Positions 46,931 to 58,667 are shown, numbered from the stretch's first letter. The stretch is DNA of 64,000 nt from Dugong dugon (GCA_030035585.1 CM057477.1:61547447-61611446), one strand, 5' to 3'. Numbers and translations are program-made. Notes: a model not told the origin generated them from the sequence alone.

Positions 46931-47064
46931 CTTTTCCGATTCATAATGACCCTACTGGCAAAGAAGAACCACCCCGTAGGGCTTCCAAGGAGCAGCTGGT
47001 GGATTTGAACTGCCAATCTTTCGGTTAGCTGTCGAGCTCTTAACCACTGTGCCACTAGGGCCCC
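46931..47064 (-). mobile_element. AfroSINE, short-body form, 3' truncated
   Basis: cgattcataatgaccctact, tagggcttccaaggagcagc, tggtggatttgaactgccaa and cactgtgccactagggcccc, reverse. Confidence 0.9.
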
Positions 47065-47692
47065 AAACATTTCCAGTATAAGTCTCTAATGATATCTTAA
47101 CGAATAATCTGGAAATGGCAGCCACATTTCAGCTTTGCCCTGCTAGGGTTTTACGAGGTTGGGAACATGGGCTTAGTTTGAAACCCATCATTACAAAACC
47201 ATACTCATCTGGCAAAGGGAAAAACCCAAATCCTAATTCTCTGCTCAGAGTCATTAGAGAAAGCAAAAACAAGAGCAGGGAAGAGGGTCAAAGAACAACT
47301 CTTTAGGTTAAAAAATCATAGCCTGTTTTGTGCAATTTGTAAAATCATAGCCTGCTTTGTTCAGATCAGCTTCTAAGGAGGCTGTATGGGCTAGGAGATT
47401 TCCATCACCACATTCTCGTTCTATACAATAGGACTACATTTACTCATCTTTCTGGATGGCCAAGAAATAATGGTACATCTTGTAAATATAGGTTGGTTAC
47501 TTCAGGGAGGAGGGGTAGGAATTAATTTTAAACCTATCATATAGCTTCAAGTTATTTCCCTGAGATTTCACACCAGGCCACAGCACCAGAAGCCATAATT
47601 TCCATATTTATTGGAAATAGCATCTCAGCCACAGTGGTGCAGCATGTCCTCACAGTGAGACCTCACCCCAGGAAACAGAATTAACTCACACT
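47065..47692. other. Unique non-coding DNA, nothing recognised
   Basis: A direct duplicate of about 18 nt (aaaatcatagcctg at 47310 and 47341) is the only internal pattern. Confidence 0.4.
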
Positions 47693-47704
47693 ATCATCAT
47701 CAGT

Positions 47705-47860
47705 GGAGCCCTGGTGGCGCAGTGGTAAAGAGCTACGGCTGCTAAGCAAAAGATCAGCAGTTCAAATTCACCAGCCACTCCCTAGAAACCCTATGGGGCA
47801 GTTCTACTCCGTCGTATAGGATCGCTATGAGTTGGAATCTACTGGACAGCAACGGGTTTT
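47705..47860 (+). mobile_element. AfroSINE, short-body form
   Basis: ggagccctggtggcgcagtg, gctaagcaaaagatcagcag, ctagaaaccctatggggcag, ggatcgctatgagttggaat. A 12-bp flanking repeat with two mismatches (atcatcatcagt / atcatcacaagt) lies at 47693-47704 and 47861-47872. Confidence 0.93.
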
Positions 47861-48038
47861 ATCATCACAAGTGCCCAGGGTCTTTTTCAGGCAACTATAA
47901 TATTTGATCCCCTAATTCAGAGTAAGTTTCCTTAAATGCACTGCATCTTAGCAAAGACTGTAATTTAAGGAACTGATTCCTAACCCAATAAACCTCCTTG
48001 CCAGATCAACCAAAAAGTTTAAATCTGTGCAGCTCATA

Positions 48039-48214
48039 CGCATTAAAAAAAAAAAAAACAACCCCACTGCTGTTGAGTCCATTCTCACTCATACCGACCC
48101 TATAGGACACAGTAGAACTGCCCTATAGGGTTTTCAAGGACCAGCTGGTGAATTCGAACTGCCGACCTTTTGGTTAGCAGCCGAACGCTTAACTACTGCA
48201 CCACCAGGACTCCC
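48039..48214 (-). mobile_element. AfroSINE, short-body form, perfect TSD
   Basis: A13 tail region on plus, then cactgctgttgagtccattc, ctataggacacagtagaact, aattcgaactgccgaccttt and head ctactgcaccaccaggactc. A perfect 10-bp duplication gcagctcata flanks it at 48029-48038 and 48215-48224. Confidence 0.94.
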
Positions 48215-48224
48215 GCAGCTCATA

Positions 48225-50600
48225 GCAAGTGATAATAGAACCAAATGGCTATTTCTTTTAAATCTATATGTCTCTTAGCAGCATTGCTTAGCTGATCTTT
48301 ATTTATCATTACGCATTTTATTCCACAAGGTTGTTTCGCTATCTGTCTATCTATGAAAACTGTGTGTGTATATGTATATGTGTGTGTGTATACAGGCCCA
48401 TCTAAATTTAGATCGTGATGAAACCAATGATGATAAGCGATGCTGCATGTGGCGTGTGCAACAATCCGACTGCTGGATTTTACAACCACTGCTGATGGCT
48501 GGCATTATATAATTACTTCATTGATGCTTCCAGCTCAGAATGTAGCTTCCTACAAATCTGGATTTTTTTTGTTTCAGCTTTCCTTTGTTTTAGCAGTATT
48601 AATTCCTCTTGAGAAATTATAGGCAGCACAGATTCAGCATGAACATTAATGCATCCACCACCAAAAGAAACAGTGACATACAAACTCTTGCACTAAAAAA
48701 GAAGTCTCAGAAATTAGGTAAAATTAGTTCATTGAGAACACACCGGTTATTGTATAAAACTAAAGTACTCGACTCAATTCATGTTCCTTAATTGAACTGA
48801 ACTGAGAAATAAAGGGCACGGATTGGGACGGTCCGAGTTAGGGGCAAGTACTTCACCGTCAGGTTGACAGTCACACCTCCCACAGCACATTCTGCAGTGT
48901 CACTGGATAGATCATGAGTCTGACCCAGCATGGTTTTTAAATTTCAAAAATACCCTTCACATCTACAAGTGATTTATTTAGGATTTTTGACATTTTTTAA
49001 AAATAAATAAACATCTTTATCTTTTTTCCCTCTTGATATTATTACATAAAAAATATTCTCCAGATAACTGTTCTAACCGTTAAACTAACAATGAACAGAG
49101 GGTAAATGATTATTACATATTCTGGCAGATTTGCAAAATTAATCTTAAAATAGTTCCCCAGAATTATTGCATTAAAAGCAGAGAACAAACCCTATAAGAA
49201 GAGCATATTTTTATCTTTGAGTAGTTGAAATCATGTAATGAGTTTATGCCCTATTTAAAAAGAAAATCGCATCTTTCTAAGGGGAAAAGAATTTTAATTC
49301 TCAGTTTCCTCATCATCGTTATCTCTACTGCTATAGCTCAGTTTTATCTGACCCTCTATATGGGTTGTTTGCTTGGTACATCCCCAAATTTAATCAATAT
49401 CAGGAAGAAAGTTGAGAACTGGAAGCTGAGAAAAAAACTATTCACACTGAATAGACCATTTGTGATAACTAAATAAATCAATAAGGTTAAGACTAGTACA
49501 AGTTTAAATAAGAAAGTTTCCAACAATTATGCTTCAATTAATTATGATTTGAAGAAATTCTTTCCTTAAAAGACAGTGTTTTTATAAAAAGCAATTAAAT
49601 TTAGCCTATGGGTGTCACTGACACTAAGGTCATTTCAACAAACATGGTTTTTCAAAGTAATAGAAGTAGAACTTAGGGCAGAAGTACCCAAGAGATGGCT
49701 ACAATAGAATCAAAGACCAATTCACCCCAACGTTCAAGAGAAGAAAGTATAGACCTCATTTCCTCAAGATTCCACTGGGATTGGATTTCTTTACTTAATT
49801 AACTACTCATCCACAAGCCTATCTAAAAATTGCGGACCCTGCAGCTTTGGGCAGATAACTTGTGGTAGCCTCAACGACTCTATTTATTGGAATATCCATT
49901 TTCCTGTCTAGTAGAGCCCGGAGTTTGAACTTTGTTCAGTTGAGCTGATACATTCTACTTCCTCATTTATGCTACTGTTGTGTTTGTACTAAAGGCTGTG
50001 GAAGATTTGTGTCCATGATCATATAGAGTCCAAAAAAAAGAAAAATACAAGTAGAAATGAGAGAGAAAGACATATTCATTTTACTGTCAGAGTAAAGCAG
50101 AATTACAATCACATAGGAAAAAGTGTTACCTGTAAAAATTAACTCAAATCATTTTTTAGTTATAGATAAAGAAAATTATCATAAACTGATTTACATGCTT
50201 AACATGTGTCTTATCTCACCCCTGTGCAAGCTTCCCTATCATATTACATGGTTCTTAAGGACAAGGATTAGATTCAAAACTTCATCTCTTACATGGGATG
50301 CCAAATACTGAGGGTAGGTATGTAGGGAGTGAGTTCCCACTGTCTACTCTCTGATTGTGAATAAGCTGAGAAGACATGTTAAAGATTACCATCAATTCAA
50401 TCACTATATTTCCAGCACAGCACCCTACCCAGGGTGGGTGCTTATTAACTATGAGATTGCCATTCATGATAGCTAAATAAATCAATAAAGTTAAGAATAA
50501 GAAGAATTTAAACAAGAAGCATTAGGAAATACACCCTCTACTCACCTATTGGCATGGTTAGTTTCCAAAGACAGGTTGTTATGCAAAAATCGGCATTATG
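48225..50600. other. Long unique tract, no gene recognised
   Basis: 2.4 kb with no repeat recognised apart from a short (TG)n at 48361-48389. 48400-48700 has mixed composition with stretches such as tgatgataagcgatgctgca and could be conserved non-coding DNA. Short frames (48220-48489, 49225-49476) show no domain. Confidence 0.4.
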
Positions 50601-50604
50601 CATA

Positions 50605-50935
50605 AATGGAGGATGACCACATCAGAACATGAAATAGAGGATGACTACATTATTACATAACTACGTCATTATGTAACTGCCAAATTACATCATTATGTAA
50701 CTGTCAAATTACATCACTACCAAAAAAAATTCACTGCCATTGAGCTGATTCCAACTTACAGTGGCCCTAGAACTGCCCCATAGAGTTTCCAAGGAACGGC
50801 TGGTGGATTCAAACTGCTAACCTTTTGGTTAGCAGCTGAACGTCTAGCCACTGTGCCGTGAGGGCTCCTGTATCAACACATAACTACCAAATTACAGCAT
50901 TACATAACTGTCAGACCACATGAGAATCATCGCCC
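50605..50935. repeat. Degenerate short tandem array (about 24-29 bp units), split by a SINE
   Basis: Units such as cattatgtaactgccaaatt, cattatgtaactgtcaaatt and, right of the SINE, cataactaccaaattacagc and cattacataactgtcag repeat at about 24-bp spacing; the left edge has two ~29-bp units ggatgaccacat / ggatgactacat. The SINE at 50721-50869 lies inside the array. Confidence 0.75.
50721..50869 (-). mobile_element. AfroSINE, short-body form, internally shortened
   Basis: tcactgccattgagctgatt, agaactgccccatagagttt, aaactgctaaccttttggtt and ccactgtgccgtgagggctc. A block of about 10 nt (ataggacagag) is missing next to cagtggccct. Confidence 0.9.
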
Positions 50936-51283
50936 AGCAAAGCTGACACATAACCTTCACCATCACAGTCAGCACTGCTCTCACCTGACACCTTGGCATT
51001 TGTTACTGCCAGACGTATGCTGTTAATGCACAAAATAGTAGGCTAGTAGATTTTTTACTATTGTCATAAATGCAAAAGGTCAGATAACAAGATAGTGGCT
51101 AGGTGAGGAGTAGGTGTAATATCAGCATTACCCAGTTACCTCCGTAAATGGCCAACTCAGACTAGCTTTGATTTATCTTTCAAATTGTTTAGTTTGTTCC
51201 TCCCTTTGGAATAGCTGCTATTTTTAAAGCTTAGGCACATGGTGACAGCCAGCAAGAAGTAAATATTCAACCCAATCTTTTCT

Positions 51284-52365
51284 TTTCTTTTTTTTATCGT
51301 TGTAGCTTCAGTGAAACTTTACAATTCAAGTTAGATTTTCATAAAAAAATTTACACGTACACTGTTATGTGACTCTAATTGCTCTCCCTATACTCCTCCT
51401 TTCCACTCCTGATCTCCCATGTCCATTCAACCAGCTCCTTATCCTCTCTGCCTTCTCATCTCACCTCCGGACAGAAACTGCACATTTAGTCAAAAGTATC
51501 TACTAGAGGTAAGAAGCATCCTCGTCACGAGTAACATTTTATGTCCCACAGTCCAGTCAATCTTTGTCTGAAGAGTTGGCCTCAGGAATTGTTTTAGTTC
51601 TGAGTTGACAGAGAGTAGGGAGCCGTGTTTTCTGGGGTTCCTCCAGTCTCAGTTAGACCATTAAGTCTGGTCTTTTTGCTAGAATTTGAGTTCTGCACCC
51701 CACTTTTCTCCTGCTCCATCAGAGACTCTCTATTGTGTTCCCTGTCAGGGTGGTCACTGGTGGTAGCTGGGTACCATCTAGTTTTTCCGGCCTCAGGCTG
51801 ATGAAGTCTCTGGTTTATGTGGCCCTTTCTGTTTCTTAGGCTAATACTTTCCTTGTGTCTTTGGTGTTCTTCACTCTCCTTTACTCCAGGTGGTTGGGAC
51901 CAAGTGATGCATCTTAGATGGCCACTCACTAGCTTTTAAGACCCCAGACGCCACTCACCAAAGTAGGATGCACAACATTTTCTTAATAAACCTTGTTATG
52001 CCAATTGACCTAGATGTCCCCTGAAAGCATGGTCCCCAGATCCCTGCCCCTGCTGCTCCGTCCCTCGAAGTGTTTCACTGTATTCAGGAAAATTCTTAGC
52101 TTCGGTTTAGTCCAGTTGTGCTGACTTCCCCTGTAGTGTGTGCTGTCCTTCCCTTCACCTGAGATATTTCTTGTCTACTAGTTAGTGAATAACTCTCACC
52201 CTCCTTCTCCACCCTCAGAACCATCAAAGAATGTTTTCTTCTGTGTTTAAACCTTTTCTTGAGTTCTTATAATAGTGGTCTTATACAATATTTGTCCTTC
52301 GGTGTCTGACTGAATTCACCCCAACGCCCTCCAAATTCCTCCATGTTATGTTTAACAGATTCACC
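51284..52365 (-). mobile_element. 5'-truncated L1 3' end with 17-bp TSD
   Basis: Reverse copy of the whole elephant-type 3' untranslated region: tcagtgaaactttacaattc, tgtctgaagagttggcctca, gaccccagacgccactcacc, gatgtcccctgaaagcatgg, gtccagttgtgctgacttcc, and the final codons of ORF2 near 52330-52365. A 17-bp duplication with one mismatch flanks it at 51267-51283 and 52366-52382 (tcaacccaatcttttct / tcaacctaatcttttct). The minus frame at 51594-51929 is untranslated-region sequence. Confidence 0.94.
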
Positions 52366-52402
52366 TCAACCTAATCTTTTCTAAATAAAACAGTTAACAT
52401 TT

Positions 52403-52403
<1 letters not shown>

Positions 52404-52437
<34 letters not shown>

Positions 52438-52870
52438 GGCATAAATATAGTTACTGGTAAATATATGTATAGTATAAGTATATATTTATGGTATAAGTAT
52501 ATACAGTATAAATAAATATATATGGTACAAATATACATAATAAGCCCTGGTGGTGCAGTGGTTAAGCACTCAGCTGCTAACCAAAAGGCTGGCAGTTCAA
52601 ACCCATGAGCTACTCCAAGGAAGAAAGATGTGGCACTCTTCTGTAAAGATTATAGCCTTGGAAACCATATGACAGCAGTTCTACTCTGTGCTATTGGGTG
52701 GCTATGAGTAGAAATCAACTCGACAGCACACAACAACATAAATATTCAAGTTATAAATATATACATTTGGTATAAATATATATATATGGAGTCAATATAT
52801 ACATATAATATAAATACACATATGGTATAAATACATATATAGTACAATATATTTATGGTATATGTGTGTA
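52404..52870. repeat. AT-rich minisatellite with (TA)n
   Basis: (TA)n at 52407-52432, then repeated atggtataaatata-type units (tatggcataaatata, tatggtataagtata, tatggtacaaatata, tatggtataaataca). A SINE at 52542-52736 divides the tract. Length is probably polymorphic. Confidence 0.9.
52542..52736 (+). mobile_element. AfroSINE, long-body form, in AT-rich tract
   Basis: aagccctggtggtgcagtgg, ctaaccaaaaggctggcagt, the extra module agatgtggcactcttctgta, gtggctatgagtagaaatca and tail cgacagcacacaacaac. Confidence 0.93.
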
Positions 52871-53069
52871 TATATATACATATGGTAGAAAAACTGGCTT
52901 CTTCATACAGGGATGTTTTCTACATAGCAGCAGTGAACAGATATTCACACACTGGGAGAAGGCAGGCACCTTACCACTTATCTTCCATCATCCTACCTGC
53001 TGGAACATATCGACTTCCCTTCCCCCGCTTCAGTCATGGCTGCCTTCGTATTCAGAACATTCCCTAACC

Positions 53070-53223
53070 TAACCAAACCCAATGCCATGAGTTGATTCTG
53101 ACTCATAGCGACTCTATAGGACAGAGTAAAACTGCCCCATAGGTTTTTCAAGGAGCAGATGGTGGATTCGAATTGCCGACTTTTGGGTTAGCTGTAGATC
53201 TTAACCACTGTGCCACCAGGGCA
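53070..53223 (-). mobile_element. AfroSINE, short-body form
   Basis: ctaaccaaacccaatgccat, ctctataggacagagtaaaa, ttttcaaggagcagatggtg, tcgaattgccgacttttggg and ccactgtgccaccagggcac. Confidence 0.93.
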
Positions 53224-53247
53224 CCACTAAGAATACAGTATCTGCTT

Positions 53248-54972
53248 TTTTTTTTTTTAATTTTTATTTTCGTATCTTCTTGGTCCCCAGATTCCTACCC
53301 CTGCTACTCTGTCCCTCAAAGTGTTTGATTGTATTCAGGAAAACTCTTAGCTTTGGTTTAGTCCAGTTGTGCTGACTTCCCCTGTAGTGCCATCCTTCCC
53401 TTCACCTAAGATAATACTTGTCTACCATCTGGTTAGTGAATAACCCTCACCCCCACCCCACCCTTGTAACCATCAACGAATGTTTTCTTCTGTGTTTAAA
53501 CCTTTTCTTGAGTTCTTATGGTAGTGGTTTTATACGATATTTGTCCTGTGACTGACTAAATTCACTCAGCATAATGCCCTCCAGATTCTTCCATGTTATG
53601 TTTCACGGCTTCATCGCTGTTCTTTATTGTTGCATAGTATTCCATTGTGTGGACATACCACAATTTGTTTATCCATTCGTCCACTGATGGGCACCTAGGT
53701 TGTTTCCATCTTTTTGCTATTGTGAACAGTGCTGCAATGAACATGGGTGTGCATGTATCTATTCGTGTCACGGCTCTTATTTCTCTAGGATATATTTCAA
53801 GGAGCGGGATAGCTGGATCACATGGTACTTATATTTCTAGCTTTTTAAGGAAGCGCCAAATCAATTTCCAAAGTGGTTGTACCATTTTACTTTCCCACCA
53901 ACAGTGTATAAGTGTTCCAGTTTCTCCACAACCTCTCCAGCATTTATTACTTTGTGTTTTTTGGATTAATGCTAGCCTTGTTGGGGTGAGATGATATCTC
54001 ATTGTAGTTTTGATCTGCATTTCTCTAATGGCTAATGATCATGAACATTTCTTCATGTGTCTGTTAGCTGCCCGAATACCTTCTTTGGTGAAGTGTCTGT
54101 TCATATCCTTTGCCCATTTTTAAATTGGGTTATTTGTCTTTTTGTGGTTGAGGTTTTGCCGCATCTATTTTAGAGATTAGACACTGATCAGATTTGTCAT
54201 AACCGAAAATTTTTTCCCCAGTCTGTAGGTTGTCTTTTGACTCTTTTGGCGAAGTCTTTTGATGAGCATAAGTGTTTGATGTTTAGAAGCTCCCAGTTAT
54301 GTAGCCTCTCTTCTAGTGCTTGTGCATTGTTACTTATGGTTTGTATTGTGTTCATGCCATGTACTGGGGCTCCTAGCTTTGTCCCTATTTTTTCTTCCAT
54401 GATCTTTATCGTTTTCGATTTTATATTTAAGTCTTTGATCCATTTTGAGTTAGTTTTTGCGCATGGTGTGAGGTATGGGTCTTGTTTCAGTTTTTTGCAG
54501 ATTGGTATCCAGTTATGCCAGCACCGTTTGTTAAAGAGACTGTCCTTTCCCCAGTTAACGGACTTCGGGCATTGTCAAATATCAGCTGCTGATAGGTGGA
54601 TGAATTTATGTCTGGATTCTCAATTCTGTTCCATTGGTCTGTGTATCTGTTGTTGTACCAGTACCAGGCTATTGTGACTCCCGTGGTGGTATAATAGGTT
54701 CTAAAATCAGGTAGTATGAGGCCTCTTACTTTGTTTTTCTTCTTGAGTAGTGCTTTACTTATTTGGGGACTCCTCCCTTTCCATATGAAATTGGTGATTT
54801 GTTTCTCCATCTCATTAAAAAATGCCGTTGGAATTTGGATCAGGATTGCATTGTATCTGTAGATCGCTTTGGGTAGAATTGACGTTTTCACAATGTTGAG
54901 TCTTCCTATCTACGAGCAAGGTATGTTTTTCCACTTACTGCAGGTCTCTTTGGTTTCTTGAAGTAGTGTCTT
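53248..54972 (-). mobile_element. L1: C-terminal ORF2 with a shortened 3' end
   Basis: Reverse copy. 53280-53560 is the ORF2-proximal part of the 3' untranslated region (cagattcctacccctgctac, gtccagttgtgctgacttcc). 53560-54970 is ORF2: minus frames hold TPMFIAALFTIAKRWKQPR and MEYYATIK (53562-53771), [10 protein letters not shown] and [17 protein letters not shown] (53829-54020), and LPKAIYRYNAILIQIP, FIWKGRSPQISKALL, LILPDFRTYY, IAWYWYNNRYTDQWNRIE (54487-54891). Frames are broken, so inactive. An 11-bp repeat with one mismatch (agtatctgctt / agcatctgctt) is at 53237-53247 and 54975-54985. Confidence 0.92.
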
Positions 54973-54989
54973 GTAGCATCTGCTTATTT

Positions 54990-55735
54990 TAAAGACTATA
55001 AAAACATCACTTAATATTCTTCTGACCATTATGCTTTCTCATTCCATTCCCACTGCAAAGCTTTACAGTTGTTTGTCAAAGCTAAAATCTCTCTCCTACT
55101 TTTCACCTGAGAGATTGACTAAATTGATAAACATAGAATCCCAAGTGATTAAATTGATAAAAATAGAATCCCAAACTGTCATAGTTCTTTTGGTCATCTT
55201 AATTAACTGCAGTCAGTTTTTAAATATTCAGTCCTGCTTCCCCATAAAAACTAAGGGCATCACACATGAGGGTTGTCATTATATCTAAACACCAGCACTC
55301 ACAGTAGAAAAGGAACAGTCCATTCTTCCCGACGGTCTTTCATACTTTCAACCCTGATTAGTATGTGCGTGGCTGGTAAATAATTGAATTAATTTTATAG
55401 TGAGTGGCATAATTTGAATTCTGCAAAGCATCTTATTCTAGGAATTTAAGCCAACCCTTCCTTTTCCCTAGATAACTCTGTGTATGCCTGCAATAATAAG
55501 TTGGAGCAGATTCTTCACTTTCCCATTAGCATCTAGCAATTGATGAGCTTTTGATATCCATGGGATGATTTTTAAAGGATGATTTTAATTCCCTGATGCA
55601 CCCAGATAACTAGAAAAATAATAGACAATTAATGAGTACTTTAGAGTAAGAATTTAAAGCTTCACCCAAGCCGAAAGTAATCAAAAAACTTGGTAATTGT
55701 CCTAAACTGACGTCCATGTTCCCTTTACATTATTA
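54990..55735. other. Unique non-coding DNA, nothing recognised
   Basis: A near-direct repeat of about 20 nt (aaattgataaacatagaatc and aaattgataaaaatagaatc, near 55120 and 55150) is the only pattern. Confidence 0.42.
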
Positions 55736-55737
55736 AA

Positions 55738-55900
55738 GGAATGCGTTAGATTTGGATAACATATTTCATTTAAGCCTCACAAGTATCTTAAGATGTAGTA
55801 ATCATTACGCACAATTTATAGATGAGGAAATTGAGGCTCAGATATTTTAGGTAAACTGCAGGATTAGGAATTGGCAGAGCGGGAGTTTAATATAGATACA
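55738..55900 (-). mobile_element. MIR fragment
   Basis: cattacgcacaatttataga, gatgaggaaattgaggctca, ttggcagagcgggagtttaa and the preceding taagcctcacaagtatctta give a reverse MIR. Confidence 0.82.
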
Positions 55901-56681
55901 GCTGCATTTAAAGGCCATGTCACAGCATTGCACCAACCACCAGGTGGAATGTGGGTTCTTGAATTTCCTGACATTTACAGCACTGTGTGAGTCCCTATGT
56001 CAAGTTTAAACCTGAACAGTATTAAGAATTCAGTTATCTTATGGATTAGCCCATTCATTTGGGCTCAGTTTATCACTGACTACACACTGTGTAGGTAGTG
56101 TTAGGTCTATAATCTTTAACCAAAACCATAATGAGTCAACAAACTTTTGGAATTAATTGAAAAATCAAATATAAAGAAAACTGCACATAAAATTATTTTC
56201 CCATTAATAATTAGTCTCAAAAATGATCATGGGAATCAACAAATGTGCTTGCTTTTCTAAACAAAAACCTTCATGTGGGCTTCAACTGGTACCATGCATT
56301 GTCAAAGCAACAGTTCCTACTTTCATTATTCTTGTATCCAAAGTTAACCAAAGAGACAATTAACCACATGCCCTTTGTACACTGTAAACAACCTTTCATT
56401 AAAATGCCATTTAATTACCAATTCATTGCAACTCCACGGAAACCGACTATGTAAGCAACAAGTTTGGTTAAATTCCTGCCCTAAAATATTGAGTAGAACT
56501 CACTAAGTGAAGAGAATTAGAAATGGATTTTTTTTTCCCCAATAGAATATTTAGATTTGTATCAATTCACTGGTAAATTTAATATTTAGAGACAAACAAC
56601 TTTTTATAGGTCTTATTAGAAATTTAGTTAACTATGCATTAGTTTCCCTTGAAAGGCAATTCTTAGTGGCATTACTGTATG

Positions 56682-57032
56682 TGTTGTGACTGTCTGTCCC
56701 AGACTACATTTTCAAGGATATTTGTAAAGTTAACACCCTTGGAGGACAGAGATAGTGTCTGCCTCCAACACAGAGGACAGATTTGTTCCCTGACTGGGAT
56801 AATAAAGATAATGTCTTCCTCTAGCCAAAGGTTGGGTAAGTTTGCCCGCAGCCCTTTATAAGATTGGGGATCCACCTGGGCCCACTCTGCATCATCCTCA
56901 TAGGAGTTGTGGGGCCCAGGAAACCCCTGTAACTATGAAACTCAGGCTGCCAGCTGTGTCATGAGGAATAAAGTCCTTCATGTTTGACCCAGTAGTCTCG
57001 TGTCTTCTGGAAGCCCATTTAAAACTTTGACA
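56682..57032 (+). mobile_element. Probable ERVL-type LTR
   Basis: tgttgtgactgtctgtccca at the start, ttccctgactgggataataa, TATA-like ccctttataagattggggat, ctgcatcatcctcataggag, AATAAA in gaggaataaagtccttcatg, and an end near aactttgaca. This is the U3-R-U5 layout of old ERVL LTRs. Terminal duplication not seen; no internal region adjoins. Confidence 0.62.
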
Positions 57033-57034
57033 GG

Positions 57035-58150
57035 CTAACCTATTAGCTTACAGGCAAGATAAAATCTCAGACCCTTAACAGTTCTTGACAGTTACATATT
57101 ATTGATGATTGAAATAAGTATTTTCAGATGCTCACTGGTGCCAAGGTTAAGTTTTTGACCTCCGCCTGAAACTTAACACTCACAGTTGTCACTTCTCCTT
57201 ATACAATTAGAGCAAAACCCACTGAAGAGCACCATTTTCATACCAGAAACTATTGGGATTCCTTGGCCACCATTCAGTAACTAATAAAATGAGTGGAGGA
57301 GACTTCCCTTCTGATGGCCACCATCGGTTACAAGAGTCTTCATGACTGTGGATTTGTACACCAAAGACAAGACAGCCTTCTCATGCCCCTGAGAATCCAC
57401 TCTGACTGATTACATGCTTTGATGGGCTGGCCTATAAAGTCCTGCTATCAATCAGTCTTTCTTACAGGGGCTATGGGAAGGAAATTTCAAGTCTTACTCA
57501 TGCTCTCCAGTTTACTCACAGGGTGAAACGAGCCAGACAGGTTTGCGGGGCACTGAGGTGCCCACACTAGCTTTCCTTCCTCACTCAGAATTCCCAGACA
57601 CACACTTAGGCATGTGGACAATAATAACCAACCTATAGAGCCCTTCTCAATGGTCATTTGATCCTCTGCCATTCTGGAGATGTAGACAAACAGAATTTGT
57701 ATTTGCTCTTCACAGAGCTATGAATTGAGGTGCTTGATCCAGACTCAGATCAGGCAACTGGTAAAGTAGCCATGTAAATTTGGGGCCTCTGACCTTTCCT
57801 CTGTATCACTCTGCTCTTTCTACTTAACTAAACCAAGAAGCCCAGTAGATGGTTGAACACGTTATACAATACACAGTGTCTCCAACCCAGCCTCTTATGA
57901 GGAATGACCCCATGCTGCGTGGTTTTGTGTCCTCCTGAGCACAGACAACATCTCCCACATCTCTGGGATCCCTGCAGCAGGTGGCTGTGCCTGACACACA
58001 GTGGGATCTGCTGTATGTTCTGGGGTTCCCAAAACAGGAACCATGGGGTCCAAATATCAACCCTCCATGCACACCTGCAGAGAAACTGGCTCTGCTCCCC
58101 AGCACCCAACTCAGAACTCCCATAGGTTCCTCTTGCCCACGCTCTCATTG
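57035..58150. other. Unique non-coding DNA, nothing recognised
   Basis: The overlapping minus frames 57824-58232 are open for up to 134 codons but show no domain, and the plus strand is equally open, which speaks for chance in moderately GC-rich DNA. Confidence 0.4.
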
Positions 58151-58155
58151 GCCCT

Positions 58156-58236
58156 GTGAGTGGCAGAGCAGTACAGTGGTTAGAGAGCAGAGTCTGGAAC
58201 CCGACTTCCCGGGATTTTGAATCCTTACTCAATCAC
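58156..58236 (+). mobile_element. MIR head fragment
   Basis: agagcagtacagtggttaga, gagcagagtctggaacccga and cttcccgggattttgaatcc are the tRNA-related MIR 5' part. Confidence 0.72.
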
Positions 58237-58239
58237 TTA

Positions 58240-58667
58240 TTATCACTTATACATTATGTTACCTTACATGGCCAAATAGACTTTGCAGATGTGATTAAGG
58301 TTAAGGACCCTGAGATAGAGAGATTATCCTGGATTATAAGGTGGGCCCAATGTAATCACAAGGACAGTTAAAAGCAGAAAACTTTTCCTGGCTGCAGAGA
58401 ACCAGACAGATGGCCACCTAAGAACCCAGCCCACCACTGTTGGCTTTGAAGATGGAAGGGGCCACAAACCAAGGAAGCTGGAAAATGCAGGGAAATGGAT
58501 TTCCCCTAGAGCCTCCAGAATGGAATGCAACCCTGCCAACACCTTGATTTTAGCCCACTGAGACGCATATTGAACTTCTGCCCTCCAGTACTATAAGACA
58601 AATCTGTGTGTTTAAGTCACTGAGTTTGCGGTAACTTGTAACATCAGCAATAGAAAACTAATATACT
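58240..58667 (+). mobile_element. MaLR-type LTR, diverged
   Basis: gttaccttacatggccaaat, gatgtgattaaggttaagga, gcccaatgtaatcacaagga, gaccctccag-type ctgccctccagtactataag and the end agcaatagaaaactaatata. Close to 7615-8026 in plan, with a better-kept 5' part. Confidence 0.7.

Noticed and set aside
50605..50935. Short repeats with spacers, CRISPR-like at first sight
   Set aside because: Units are degenerate and adjacent, without unique spacers; the genome is mammalian.
54487..54891. 134-codon minus-strand frame
   Set aside because: L1 ORF2 fragment; the frame is interrupted immediately outside it.
57824..58232. Overlapping 134- and 99-codon minus frames
   Set aside because: No domain, no splice evidence, and the opposite strand is equally open; chance in GC-richer DNA.
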